This document shows, in pieces, positions 1 through 10,868 of a DNA stretch of 64,000 nucleotides (the first letter of the stretch is position 1; every line of letters begins with the position of its first letter). The DNA comes from Adiantum capillus-veneris. Its lineage: Eukaryota > Streptophyta > Polypodiopsida > Polypodiales > Pteridaceae. The notes below the pieces were generated by a model. It was not told where the DNA came from. It was given only the letters and a program-made list of their open reading frames with translations, and ran no database searches. The position numbers and the translations under genes are program-made. Location: contig CM043956.1 in assembly GCA_014529385.2 (NCBI GenBank), positions 60,957,120 through 61,021,119 on the forward strand, in the 5' to 3' direction.

Positions 1-337
1 GGGGAGCGTTTGGTTGTACAGTCCTCTGAGCTCATGGCCCGGATCTTTTTAGGTTATTTGTGGGAGAAGTGACGAGGTAGTCGTTGAGTAGCTTCATACC
101 GCAGACCGTTTGTCTCGGGGGAGTGCTCAACGGCGCTGTTTGTTGTGTCTTGTAACATGCATATGTAAGCATTTGTGTTGCATTGTGATGTGCCAATTAT
201 TGAATATTCCTAATTGGATGAGATTGCCAGGGTATGTAATTTTTTTATGTGCATCAAAACACCCGAGGAAGATCAGTACGGTCTGGGTGTGATGGCTAAT
301 TTTAGTGCGCCGGAATATCAAGAGTTCCGATCTAGAC

Positions 338-472
338 GAAAGGAGAAGCTAACTCTTTGATCAAAAGAGCAGAAAGGAGAAGCTAACTCCTTGATCAAAA
401 CAGCCGAAAGGAGAAGCTAACTCCTTGATCAAAAGAGCAGAAAGGAGAAGCTAACTCCTTAACAAAAAGAGT
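338..472 (+). repeat. 34-bp tandem repeat, four copies
   Basis: Units start at 338, 372, 406 and 440 with the core GAAAGGAGAAGCTAACTCC followed by TTGATCAAAA. The last unit is incomplete. It lies just upstream of the polypurine tract of element A; tandem repeats are common in the 3' untranslated region of plant Gypsy elements. Confidence 0.9.
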
Positions 473-550
473 AAATTGATTGTCCCTCAGAAATTTTTGA
501 GCCAACTTGAGTTGTTTTGCAGATATGCTGTAATCGCGGACGATTACTCC

Positions 551-567
551 CTTTCAAGAAGGGGAGA
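551..567 (+). promoter_or_regulatory. Polypurine tract of element A
   Basis: CTTTCAAGAAGGGGAGA abuts the LTR start at 568. A purine run here is the known primer site for plus-strand synthesis. Similar tracts precede the 3' LTRs of D, K, F and N in this window. Confidence 0.75.
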
Positions 568-1157
568 TGTAACAAACTGCTGACGTGCCAAAGCCTAAAG
601 AATGGAGCCAACTTGCAGATGCTGGCCGAGGGGCCTAAACCCTAAGAAGAACAAGTAGCAGAAGAAGACAAAGTCCTACCAACTTATGGGGACCCTGTCC
701 GATGGGGGCCCAGTGACATAAAGGGATTAAAATAAAGCAGGACCCGCACACACGCAAAAACTGATGACGTGGCAGATTTTCAAAAATTGCGCTGACATGA
801 TGACGTGGCAGGTTGTACGGATTTCCGCGTTTTGCACTGACTGATGATGTGGCAGTTGTACGGATTTTTGTGATTTACGTTGGCAGCTTTTGGCTTTGCT
901 TTTTGGACCAGAAGAGGGCTCATTCTTTGGCATGCTTCCTGGAGAAGGTGCAGAGTCTGGAGTACCGGCTTGTACTGTGTTGATGCAATATAAAGAAATA
1001 CCGAAAGGGGCGCCAAGGTTTGGGGCCAATACTCTCTGGGGTGGAATTCCGCCACTTCGTGTCGTGTGTCGTCTCTCTCAGTTCAATTGTTATTGAAGTG
1101 CTAAAAGTTTGTTCAGTCTGTTCTTTTCTATTGGCACGTGGTGCTCGTCTTGTGACA
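568..1157 (+). mobile_element. 3' LTR of element A (family 3)
   Basis: The LTR starts TGTAACAAACTG and ends CTTGTGACA, 590 bp. It matches solo LTR A2 (48042-48719, minus strand) over its length. A box TAAAGAAATACCGAAAGGGG at 991-1010, shared with other LTR families here, probably marks the transcript end region. The base after 1157 is inside the protease gene of minus-strand element B, so A inserted into B; its left target-site copy would lie outside the window. Confidence 0.85.
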
Positions 1158-1207
1158 TTGGCCTTGGCTCCTCCATCAAAGAAAATGAGGGCTTCCTGAT
1201 CTTTCAC
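1158..1207 (-). pseudogene. B retropepsin start, cut by element A
   Basis: The minus strand encodes KDQEALIFFDGGAKAN, the start of the aspartic protease with D-G-G in place of the usual D-S/T-G. The same stretch opens the protease of F at 23137. The frame is cut exactly at the LTR end of element A. Confidence 0.75.
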
Positions 1208-1342
1208 TTTGCCCTAAGTGCGGCAAAGTTTTGTACTTTCCAACTGATTCGGTTCGGGCCCCACGCAATGTGGTACCAGTTTTGTTTTTATTTGCCTTTT
1301 CTGCCACATTCCTCTGCTGCTCTAGAACTCTCTGGCCTGTCT

Positions 1343-1963
1343 TCAGTCTGTTGTTGCTGTGCCTTTTTGGGGCACTTTGCGGAGATTGTTCAAATTCCCC
1401 TCAACCAAAACACTTTCCCTCTTTGAGATAGATAGCCCTTTCTCTAAGAGTCTGTCGAGGACGTGTATCTTTCTTTTCTTTTCTTTGGAACTCTTGCTCT
1501 TTCTACTTTCATTATTAGAAGTCTGTTGGGTTCTTTGAGTCAAGATCTCATCAGTTGGGTAAGTCAAATTGCTCGAGTGTATAGCGAAACCCTGTTTTGC
1601 ATGACCCATCAATTCTTGAATAGAATCTGACTTTTGTTCTAAGCAGTGATTCCGGATCTCTGTGGGAAGTCCGCAGTAAAACCACTCAATCTGTTCTTTA
1701 AATGAGATCTTCTTAAATGAAGAAGCCGATAGAAAAGAGCTCCAAAATCTCGCGCAATATGCGTCCAAAAAATCTCTCTTGGTCATCTGAAGATGATTCC
1801 AAGCAGTTCGTATATCTCGTTCGTACTCCCGAGTCAGCGAAGAAGACATATAAAGCCTTTTAAATTTCAGCCATTTAACTGGAGCCTCCCTGCTCAGCAG
1901 AAGAGTGGACCACCATGTTCGAGCATCTCGAAACCTAGAAAAGGATTCAAATCGACTGTCCAC
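1343..1963 (-). pseudogene. B Gag (Retrotrans_gag domain), decayed
   Basis: The minus-strand frame of about 206 codons contains the gag core: TWWSTLLLSREAPVKWLKFK near its start, then EYERDIRTAWNHLQMTKRDF and FKKISFKEQIEWFYCGLP. It is strongly similar to F gag at 22400-22900, so the family assignment is direct. In F the domain is followed by a zinc knuckle; in B that part is frameshifted and its second cysteine codon has become a stop. Gag would form the cytoplasmic particle around the element RNA. This copy cannot do so. Confidence 0.8.
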
Positions 1964-2504
1964 AATCTTTTAATTCTTTTACTTTCTTGCTTTTATCTTC
2001 AAGGAAGTCATATTGGTTGGCTCTGTAGAAGTGCTTCTTTTCAAGAGTGCTTATCCATGTCTTTCTGCGAATACACGTTCCACTTTTTTGCACTCGTCTG
2101 TCTTTTCGGCTTTGCTCCCTACCTGAGAGGAGAAAGCAATGGCCACACGCTACCTCTAGTAAATTTTATCAATCGGGTAATTCTTCAGGTGTTTTCGCCA
2201 ATCTCGGCTCCCTGGAGTACTTAATCAATCTGTTCATATGTCAATCTGTAGTTGACATTGTACTTCGTTCTGGCAAACTTGTGCGAAAAAAATTTGCCCT
2301 AATCTTCATTCTTTTTTCTTCAGTTCCCGCGTTGGATTTTCAACTTTTCTTTGCCTTCCCACTGAGAGGTGTCATCTCCGTCATATTCTTCACAAGAACC
2401 CATGTGTAATCTGGGATCCTTAATGGCTTTATGTCCTGTAAGACAGAGCGATGAAGACGCGAGCGCGCCCGATGCGTGATGTATGAAGGGTGGGAGTGCC
2501 TAGT
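1964..2504 (-). other. Decayed gag N-terminus and leader of element B
   Basis: Between the readable gag core and the satellite array the minus strand has several stops in every frame and no recognisable domain. By position it corresponds to the Ser/Lys-rich gag N-terminal region of F (21850-22330), but I see little direct similarity. The array begins at about 2505. Confidence 0.4.
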
Positions 2505-2869
2505 AAGTCTTGGGTCCGGCCACGAAGATTCTTTGCCCCAAAAGCTGCGTGCGCTGCAAAAAGGATCGGATCCTCCGTAGAGGAAGAATCTTTCTGTGCT
2601 CTGATACCACTGTAACGAACTTGGACACGAAGATTAAGTCCCGGGTCGGGACACAAAGATTCTTTCCCCCAAAAGCTGTGCGTTGCAAAAAGGATCGAAT
2701 CCTCCGTAGAAGAAGATTAAGTGCGGGTCGGGACACGAAGATTCTTTCCCCCAAAAGCTGTGCGCGCTGCAAAAAGGATCGGATCCTCCGTAGAAGAAGA
2801 ATCTTTCTGTGCTCTAATACCATTGTAACGAACTTGGACACGAAGATTAAGTCTGGGGTCGGGACACGA

Positions 2870-5800
2870 AGATTCTTTCTTCCAAAAGCTGTGTGAGTTG
2901 CAAAAAGGATCGGATCCTCCGTAGAAGAAGAATCTTTCTGTGCTTTGATACCATTGTAACCAACTTGGACATGAAGATTAAGTCCGGGGTCGGGACACGA
3001 AGATTCTTTCCCCCAAAAGTTGTGTGTGCTCCATAAAGGATTGGATCCTCCGTAAGTGGAATCTTTTTGTGCTCTGATACCACTATAACAAACTTGGACA
3101 CGAAGATTAAGTCCGGGGTCGGGACACAAAGATTCTTTCCCTCAAGAGCTGTCCGCACTGCAAAAAGGATCGGATCCTCCGTAGAAGAAGAATCTTTTTG
3201 TGCTCTAATACCACTGTAACAAACTTGGACACGAAGATTAAGTCCGAGGTGGAGACACGAAGATGCTTTCCCCCAATAGCTGTGTGCGCTGCAAAAAGTA
3301 TCGGATCCTCCGTAAAAGAAGAATCTTTCTGTGCTCTGATACCACTGTAACAAACTTGGACGCGAAGATTAAGTCCGGGGTCGGGACACGAAGATTCTTT
3401 TCCCCAAAAGCTGAGCGCGTTGCAAAAAGGATCGGATCCTCTGCAGAAGAAGAATCTTTCTGTGCTGTGATACCACTGTAACAAACTTGGACATGAAGAT
3501 TAAGTTCGGGGTCGGGCCACGAAGATTCTTTCCCCCAAAAGTTGTGCGCGCTGCAAAAGGATGATGGATCGTATCCTTCGTAGAGGAAGAATCTTTCTGT
3601 GCTCTGATACCACTGTAACAAACTTGGACACGAAGATTAAGTTCGGGGTCGGGACACAAAGATTCTTTCCTCCAAAAGCTGTGCGTGCTGCAAAAAGGAT
3701 CGGATCCTCCGTAGAAGAAGAATCTTTCTGTGCTTTGATACCACTGTAATGAACTTGGACACGAAGATTAAGTCCGGGGTTGGGAAACGAAGATTCTTTC
3801 CCCAAAAGTTGTGTGCGCTGCAAAAAGGATTGGATTCTCGGTAGAAAAAGAATCTTTCTGTGCTCTGAAACCACTGTAACCAACTTGGACACGAAGATTA
3901 AGTCTGGGGTCGGGATACGAAGATTCTTTCTTCCAAAAGCTGTGTGAGTTGCAAAAAGGATCGGATCCTCCGTAGAAGAAGAATCTTTCTGTGCTTTGAT
4001 ACCACTGTAACCAACTTGGACACGAAGATTAAGTCCGGGGTCGGGACACGAAGATTCTTTCCCCCAAAAGTTGTGTGCGCTCCATAAAGGATCGGATCCT
4101 CCTTAAGTGGAATCTTTTTGTGCTCTGATACCACTGTAACAAACTTGGACACGAAGATTAAGTCCGGGGTCGGGACACGAAGATTCTTTCCCCCAAGAGC
4201 TGTCTGCGTTGCAAAAAGGATCGGATCCTCCGTAGGAGAAGAATCTTTTTGTGCTCTAATACCACTGTAACAAACTTGGACACGAAGATTAAGTCCGAGG
4301 TGGAGACACGAAGATTCTTTCCCCCAATAGCTGTGTGCGCTGCAAAAAGTATCGGATCCTCCGTAAAAGAAGAATCTTTCTGTGCTCTGATACCACTGTA
4401 ACAAACTTGGACACGAAGATTAAGTCCGGGGTCGGGACACGAAGATTCTTTTCCCCAAAAGCTGAGCGTGTTGCAAAAAGGATCGGATCCTCCGTAGAAG
4501 AAGAATCTTTTTGTGCTGTGATACCACTGTAACAAACTTGGACACGAAGATTAAGACCGGGGTCGGGCCACGAAGATTCTTTCCCCCAAAAGTTGTGCGC
4601 GCTGCAAAAGGATCGTATCCTCCGTAAAGGAAGAATCTTTTTGTGCTCTGATACCACTGTAACAAACTTGGACACGAAGATTAAGTTCGGGGTCGGGACA
4701 CGAAGATTCTTTCCTCCAAAAGCTGTGCGTGCTGCAAAAAGGATCGGATCCTCCGTAGAAGAAGAATCTTTCTGTGCTTTGATACCACTGTAATGAACTT
4801 GGACACGAAGATTAAGTTCGGGGTTGGGACACGAAGATTCTTTCCCCAAAAGTTGTGTGCGCTGCAAAAAGGATTGGATCCTCGGTAGAAAAAGAATCTT
4901 TCTGTGCTCTGAAACCACTGTAACCAACTTGGACACGAAGATTAAGTCTGGGGTCGGGACACGAAGATTCTTTCTTCCAAAAGCTGTGTGAGTTGCAAAA
5001 AGGATCGGATCCTCCGTAGAAGAAGAATCTTTCTGTGCTTTGATACCACTGTAACCAACTTGGACACGAAGATTAAGTCCGGGGTCGGGACACGAAGATT
5101 CTTTCCCCCAAAAGTTGTGTGCGCTCCATAAAGGATCGGATCCTCCTTAAGTGGAATCTTTTTGTGCTGTGATACCACTGTAACAAACTTGGACACGAAG
5201 ATTAAGTCCGGGGTCGGGACACGAAGATTCTTTCCCCCAAGAGCTGTCTGCGTTGCAAAAAGGATCGGATCATCCGTAGGAGAAGAATCTTTTTGTGCTC
5301 TAATACCACTGTAACAATTTTGGACACGAAGATTAAGTCCGAGGTGGAGACACAAAGATTCTTTCCCCCAATAGCTGTGTACGCTGCAAAAAGTATCGGA
5401 TCCTCCGTAAAAGAAGAATCTTTCTGTGCTCTGATACCACTGTAACAAACTTGGACACGAAGATTAAGTCCGGGGTCGGGACACGAAGATTCTTTTCCCC
5501 AAAAGCTGAGCGTGTTGCAAAAAGGATCGGATCCTCCGTAGAAGAAGAATCTTTTTGTGCTGTGATACCACTGTAACAAACTTGGACACGAAGATTAAGT
5601 CTGGGGTCGGGCCACGAAGATTCTTTCCCCCAAAAGTTGTGCGCGCTGCAAAAGGATCGTATCCTCCGTAGAGGAAGAATCTTTCTGTGCTCTGATACCA
5701 CTGTAACAAACTTGGACACGAAGATTAAGTTCGGGGTCGGGACACGAAGATTCTTTCCTCCAAAAGCTGTGCGTGCTGCAAAAAGGATCGGATCCTCCGT

Positions 5801-5985
5801 AGAAGAAGAATCTTTTTGTGCTTTGATACCACTGTAACGAACTTGGACACGAAGATTAAGTCCGGGGTTGGGACACGAAGATTCTTTCCCCAAAAGCTGT
5901 GTGCGTTGCAAAAAGGATTGGATCCTCGGCAGAAAAAGAATCTTTATGTGCTCTGAAACCACTGTAACCAACTTGGACACAAAGA
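2870..5985 (-). repeat. Eight-monomer higher-order repeat, three copies
   Basis: Within the array, variant monomers recur in fixed order. GTGTGAGTTG recurs at 2891, 3942 and 4986, and TAAGTGG at 3053, 4104 and 5148, so the period is 1051 then 1044 bp. The base variants in the PBS position follow the same eight-step order three times (for example the GCTCTGAAACC variant at 3862, 4906 and 5950). This is a higher-order repeat of eight monomers. Confidence 0.9.
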
Positions 5986-8034
5986 TTAAGTCTGAGGTCC
6001 GGACACGAAGATTCTTTTCCCCAAAAGCTGTGAGCGTTGCAAAAAGGATCGGATCCTCCGTAGAAGAAGAATCTTTCTGTGCTCTGATACCACTGTAACG
6101 AACTTGGACACGAAGATTAAGTTCGGTGTTGGGACTCGAAGATTCTTTCTTCCAAAAGCTGTGTACGTTGTAAAAAGGATCGGATCCTTCATAGAAGAAG
6201 AATCTTTCTGTGCTCTGATACCACTGTAACAAATTTGGACACGAAGATTAAGTCCGGGGTCGGGACACGAAGATTCTTTCCCCCAAGAGCTGTCTGCATT
6301 GTAAAAAGGATCGGATCCTCCGCAGAAGAAGAATCTTTCTATGCTCTGATACCACTGTAACAAACTTGGACACGAAGATTAAGTCCGGGGTCGAGACACG
6401 AAGATTCTTTCCCCCAAAAGCTGTGTGCGTTGCAAAAAGTATCGGATCCTCCATAGAAGAAGAATCTTTCTGTGCTCTGATACCACTGTAACAAACTTGG
6501 ACATGAAGATTAAGTCCGTGGTCTGGACACGAAGATTCTCCCCCCCAAAGCTGTGTGCGCTGCAAAAAGGATCGGATCCTCTGTCGAAGAATAATCTTTC
6601 TTTGCTTTGATAGCTCTGTAACAAACTTGGACACGAAGATTAAGTCCGGGGTTGGGACATGAAGATTCTTTCCCCCAAAAGCTGTGGGCGTTGCAAAAAG
6701 GATCAGATCCTGCGTAGAAGAAGAATCTTTTTGTGCTCTGATACCACTGTAACAGACTTGGATACCAAGATTAAGTCCAGGGTCGGGCCACAGATTCTTT
6801 CCCCCAATAGCTGTGTGCGCTGCAAAAAGGATCGGATCCTCCATAGAAGAAGAATCTTTCTGTGCTCTGATACCATTGTAACAAACTTGGACACGAAGAT
6901 TAAGTCCAAGGTCGGGACACGAAGATTCTTTCCCCCAAAAGCTGTGCGTGCGCAAAAAGGATCGGATCCTCCGTAGAAGAAGAATCTTTGTGTGCTCTAA
7001 TAGCACAGTAACGAACTTGGACACGAAGATTAAGTCCGGGGTCGGGACACGAAGATTCTTTCCCCCAAAAGCTGTGTGCGCTGCAAAAAGGGTCAGATCC
7101 TCCGTAGAAGAAGAACTTTCTGTGCTCTGAGACCACTGTAACAAACTTGGACACGAAAATTAAGTCCGGGTCGGGACACGAAGATTCTTCCCCCAAAAAA
7201 TGTGTGTGCTGCAAAAAGGATCAGATCCTCCATAGAACAAGAATCTTTCTGTGCTCCGATACCACTCTAACGAACTTGGACACGAAGATTAAGTCGGGGG
7301 TCGGGACACGAAGATTGTTTCCCTCAATAGCTGTGTGCGCTGCAAAAAGGATCGGATCCTTCGTAGAAGAAGAATCTTTCTGTGCTCTTATACCACTGTA
7401 ACAAACTTGGACACGAAGATTAAGTCCCGGGTCAGGACACGGAGATTCTTTCCCCCAAAAGCTGTGTGCGTTGCAAAAAGGATCCGATCCTCCGTAGAAG
7501 AAGAATCTTTCTGTGCTCTGATACCACTGTAACAAACTTGGACATGAAGATTAAGTCCGGGTCGAAACACGAAGATTCTTTCCCCCAAAAGCTGTGCACG
7601 CTTGAAAAAGGATTGGATCCTCCGTAGAAGAAGAATCTTTCTGTGCTATGATACCAGTGTAACAAACTTTGACATGAAGATCAAGTCCGGGGTTGGGACA
7701 CGAAGATTCTTTCCCCAAAAGCTGTGTGCGCTGCAAAAAGGATCGTATCCTTTGTAGAAGAAGAATCTTTTTGTGCTCTGATACCACTGTAACAAACTTT
7801 GACACGAAGATTAAGTCCGGGGTCGGGCCACGAAGATTCTTTCCCTCAAAAGCTGTGCGCTCCAAAAAGGATCGGATCCTCCGTAGAAGAAGAATCTTTC
7901 TGTGCTCTGATACCACTATAACAAACTTGGACACGAAGATTAATTCCGGGGTCGGGACTAGAAGATTCTTTCCCGCAAAAGCTGTGTGCGCTGTAAAAAG
8001 GGTTCGATCCTCCGTAGAAGAAGAATCTTTCTGT

Positions 8035-8046
8035 GCTCTGATACCA
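8035..8046 (-). promoter_or_regulatory. PBS of element B, initiator tRNA-Met type
   Basis: The minus strand reads TGGTATCAGAGC one base after the LTR end. This is the well-known sequence complementary to the 3' end of plant initiator tRNA-Met, used to prime minus-strand cDNA. Confidence 0.9.
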
Positions 8047-8047
8047 C

Positions 8048-8247
8048 TGTAACAAACTTGGACACTCCAAGTCAAGATTCTACCGCGACACGGCCTGACG
8101 GAGTTCCGTGCCTAGATATATTGGCCCCAAAGACTGGCGCCCCTTTCGGTATTTCTTTTTGTATTAATCTGAGTTCAAAGTACAAAAGAGTGGGAGGGTT
8201 CTCACTCTCAGACTCTGCATCCAGATGCTCTGAGAAATGAGGGCCTA
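8048..8247 (-). mobile_element. Truncated 5' LTR of element B
   Basis: Only the last 200 bp of a roughly 670-bp LTR remain. It matches the F LTR at 21335-21556, including the TCAGAGCATCTGGATGCAGAG stretch and the GAAATACCGAAAGGGGCG box (8135-8160 on the plus strand). At about 8247 it changes directly into a family 1 LTR of opposite orientation, with a few bases (TTTA) that fit either side. Confidence 0.85.
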
Positions 8248-8462
8248 TTTACCCTCTTAAAGAATAAAGAAATACCGAAAGGGGCGCCAATTTTGGGCTA
8301 CAGGTTGTCGGCGTATGCTCAGAGCATTCTAGCTTCCAAGCTGTGTGTGCTTTGAAGTGTTAATTCCCGTTACAGGTTTCTTTTGCAAAGTTTCCTTGTG
8401 TATTAAAGTAAAGTAATGTTTCGGGTGAAAGCCAAATTCTACCGCCCTTCGGGCCGGTTTAA
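8248..8462 (+). mobile_element. 5' LTR remnant of element C
   Basis: It corresponds to the last 215 bp of the D and K LTRs, from the poly(A)-signal-like AATAAA (8263) and shared box to the terminal GGCCGGTTTAA. A decayed PBS beginning TGGTTCCATC follows at 8463. Confidence 0.85.
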
Positions 8463-8557
8463 TGGTTCCATCAGTGGAGCAGAATCACTTTTTCCTCAAG
8501 AAGTGAGCCTCGGTTGATTTGGTGAAGAGACAGAGTATAGGAACGCGGGATTACACT

Positions 8558-8604
8558 ATGGCCGACAAAGGAAAGGGCATTATGGAAGAGGGTTCCTCTT
8601 CATA
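8558..8604 (+). pseudogene. Start of C gag
   Basis: ATG at 8558 begins MADKGKGIMEEGSSS, as in D (13374) and K (33449). A TAG follows at once and similarity stops near 8605. The bases from 8605 to 8960 match nothing I recognise and are probably deletion-scarred internal sequence. Confidence 0.7.
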
Positions 8605-8960
8605 GGATAGACTGGAAATTCCGCTTGTTCCTACATAACCTTTTCAGCGTACCCGTGCCAAAAAGTCATCAAATTAGGGCTGATTTTCTACTTCGTTTTT
8701 AGGGTTTGTAAGTATGAACCAAGATGAGATATGAGAGGTCTCACGGTGGTAGACTGGCCACTAGATCTTCTACGGGAGTGATGTGGGTCTGCCAGGTGGC
8801 ACACTGCTCGCCGATTCTTTGAGGCGATTGCTTGGATTCTTTGACGCATTGGTAAATCATCTTGAAATTTGAGCTTACTTGGTCGTGGGTAGTACGCTAC
8901 AATATTGTTAAATTATGCTCGTTTGCAGAGGCAAGAGCCTCTTGTATATTTAAAAAGTTA

Positions 8961-9162
8961 AGCGACAGGTTGCAAGATGCTATGTGGTGAAGTTCCAAGA
9001 ACTATCCACCTATGGATGCAAAGTGGATGGAAGAGCATGAATTGTCAGTCACCAAATGTATTGCAGCTTTACCTTGAGGCCCTTGGGTTACAGCCTACAT
9101 ATGCCCCAACCCAACGTCCGCAAAGGAGGGGTAATGATAGAACTAGCACATCAAATGTATGA
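8961..9162 (+). pseudogene. C pol remnant: chromodomain end of integrase
   Basis: The text matches the last part of D and K pol, with the chromodomain signature around NYPPMDAKWMEEHEL and the C-terminal VLQLYLEALGLQPTYAPTQR, broken by a frameshift near 8996. In chromoviruses this domain steers integration to marked chromatin. Everything from gag to integrase core is deleted upstream. Confidence 0.75.
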
Positions 9163-9353
9163 GGATTCAGTGCAGTAGCGGAGTACATTGTTTGACAAAA
9201 GTATGAAGGTCCATTAAGTCATTTGTACACATGTTTTGACAGTCTTTCTTGCGTATACATGCGATGATAAAAGGGTGCTTACCACACTAAATCATCTATG
9301 GCATGTATATACGGCACGCAATTGAGGACGTTTGCGATTTTAAGAGGGCGGTA

Positions 9354-10868
9354 TGTCACGAGGACGTGGCAATTGCTAACTCGAGTTATTGGTTTCTTTT
9401 CGATGATTTTTGTTTAAGTTTTGAGACCCTCTTTTTGAAGTTGCAAATGGTCGGACTTTGTATGGCCAGTGTGAAACAATAATTTCACCCGCAGATGGGA
9501 AGTTGGTCGGCACTGGAATTCCAGTAGTGAAAGGGTGTCTAGAAAGTCATTTAGGTCCCTTCGCCGCACTTGATAAGTTGGTGGATACTAGGAAACTAAC
9601 TCAATGGAGGCACAGTGACAAGGTGGGGTCACCCAGAGAAAATCACCCGAGAACTGGGCTACATTGCAATTTTGGACGTGGTCCTAGTGGTGAAAGATGG
9701 TAACATGACCAGTGAGAGTCCAATGGAAGCATTTCCTAAAATTTAGGGAACTGTTGTTTTGGGCCACAAAATCTGTTCGCGTCATTGGCTTTAGAATGAC
9801 AAGGGGAATATTTTATTACTTTGCTGCAAAGTCAATTGATGCGCCAGTTGAGAGATTTTTAAGCGGGAAGCCCAATGCTTGGAAGGCATCAAATGCTTGT
9901 TTACGGAGCTGTTTTGCTGTGTTTTCAGTGATACACAGGTTTTGGCAGCCATGAAACTCTTTCCCTTTTGCATCCATTTGTTCACAGATGCATTACAGGT
10001 CAAGCGCAGAAGAGGGGGCTCTCGATTTATGCTGGGGGGATGCTTCATTGAGAACCTGTCACAGGTTAAGAGCTATTGACTGCAAGCTTTCCCTCTCATG
10101 TACAATGTAGTGCAAGAAGTCATGTCTTGCACACCTTACATTGCTTTCTCTCTCCCCCCTACGTGCAGTAATGTGATGCCCCTCAAGAGGGCTCTTCATT
10201 TCACTCATGTACAGTTGTGTGGTCATGCGTTTTTGCCGAGGCAAGAGTCTCTCTGAGCAGGAACAGGAGTAGCTAACTGTTGCTCCAAAAACAGGCACTG
10301 GTGAGGGTGATAACCTCACCGTACAGGTGCGTTTTCAGCACTGGTTATGTGCTGAATTTGGACTGTTTTTCGGCCATACGGATGCCAAAACCATTGGAAA
10401 CAGTGCCCCACTGTTAGAGGACAGTTCAAGGACTGTTTTGGGCTGAAAACATGGCAAAAACCAGTAAATACAGCGTGCTGAATTTACTGTTTTTGGGCAG
10501 AAAACAGAGGGTTTATGTCAATGGAAGTCAGTTCGAGTAGGGGAATTGGTTTCGGGCAAGTTTTGGGGTTGTTATGCTACCGAAATTTTGCCAGAATAGG
10601 TGGTATGTAGTTGGATACAGGTAAAGTATTCCCAAGACTCTTCACCCTCTTAAAGAATAAAGAAATACCAAAAGGGGCGCAAATTTTGGGGCCTACAGGT
10701 TGTTGGCGTCTGCTCAGAGCATTCTAGCTTCCGAGCCGTGTGTGTGCTTTAAGTGATAATTCCCGTCGCAAGATATCTTTGCAAAGTTCTCTGTGTGTGT
10801 GAAAATCTAAAGTAAAGTAAAGAATTTCGGGTGAAAGCCAAAGTCCACTGCCCTACGGGCCGGTTTCA
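9354..10868 (+). mobile_element. 3' LTR of element C
   Basis: TGTCACGAGGACG to GGTTTCA, 1515 bp, preceded by a purine-rich tract (TTTTAAGAGGGCGGTA). It has one copy of the LTR's first 29 bp, whereas D and K carry two. The shared box AATAAAGAAATACC lies near 10657. Confidence 0.85.

Larger units (their letters stand above)
1..567 (+). mobile_element. Element A: 3' internal non-coding tail of a family 3 Gypsy element
   Basis: This is the end of the internal region of an LTR retrotransposon whose body lies left of the window. No coding domain is visible. Around 285-335 it resembles the 3' non-coding tail of element M at about 45800-45850, which places both in one family. It carries a 34-bp tandem repeat and ends in a polypurine tract directly before the LTR. 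Confidence 0.6.
2505..8046 (-). repeat. PBS satellite: about 42 tandem units of about 131 bp in the B leader
   Basis: Units of 130-131 bp run head to tail. On the minus strand each contains the last bases of the family 2 LTR (GTGTCCAAGTTTGTTACA), a one-base spacer, the PBS TGGTATCAGAGC, then leader sequence with CGGAGGATCCGATCC. I count about 42 PBS-like sites from 2598 to 8037; roughly half match the 12-mer perfectly, others differ by one or two bases. One unit near 2700 is shortened. The last unit runs straight into the true LTR/PBS junction at 8046-8048, so the array grew from that junction. F has a single copy. The minus strand is open in long frames only because the monomer lacks stops. 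Confidence 0.95.
1158..8247 (-). mobile_element. Element B: family 2 Gypsy element with satellite-bearing leader
   Basis: Read on the minus strand: truncated 5' LTR (8247-8048), PBS (8046-8035), a leader expanded into a tandem array (about 8046-2505), decayed gag (to 1343) and the first codons of protease (1207-1158), where element A interrupts it. Gag and protease match element F (21557-27912). The rest of the element would lie left of the window. B is therefore both host to A and broken at its 5' LTR. Confidence 0.8.
8248..10868 (+). mobile_element. Element C: internally deleted family 1 chromovirus
   Basis: It comprises a 5' LTR remnant (8248-8462), a short internal region (8463-9353) and a complete 3' LTR (9354-10868). 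Only the first codons of gag and the chromodomain end of pol survive. The 3' LTR end abuts a copia-type gag fragment at 10869. The left end is lost, so no target-site duplication can be tested. Confidence 0.8.

Noticed and set aside
2505-8046. CRISPR-like array or tRNA gene cluster
   Set aside because: Monomers are contiguous with no unique spacers, and the TGGTATCAGAGC match is only the 12-base tRNA-Met complement, not a tRNA gene.
2500-8075. Many long minus-strand open frames (up to about 300 codons) with repeated motifs such as KFVTVVSEHRKI
   Set aside because: They come from a stop-free 131-bp monomer read in all three frames in turn; no known domain, and the text follows the repeat period rather than a protein family.
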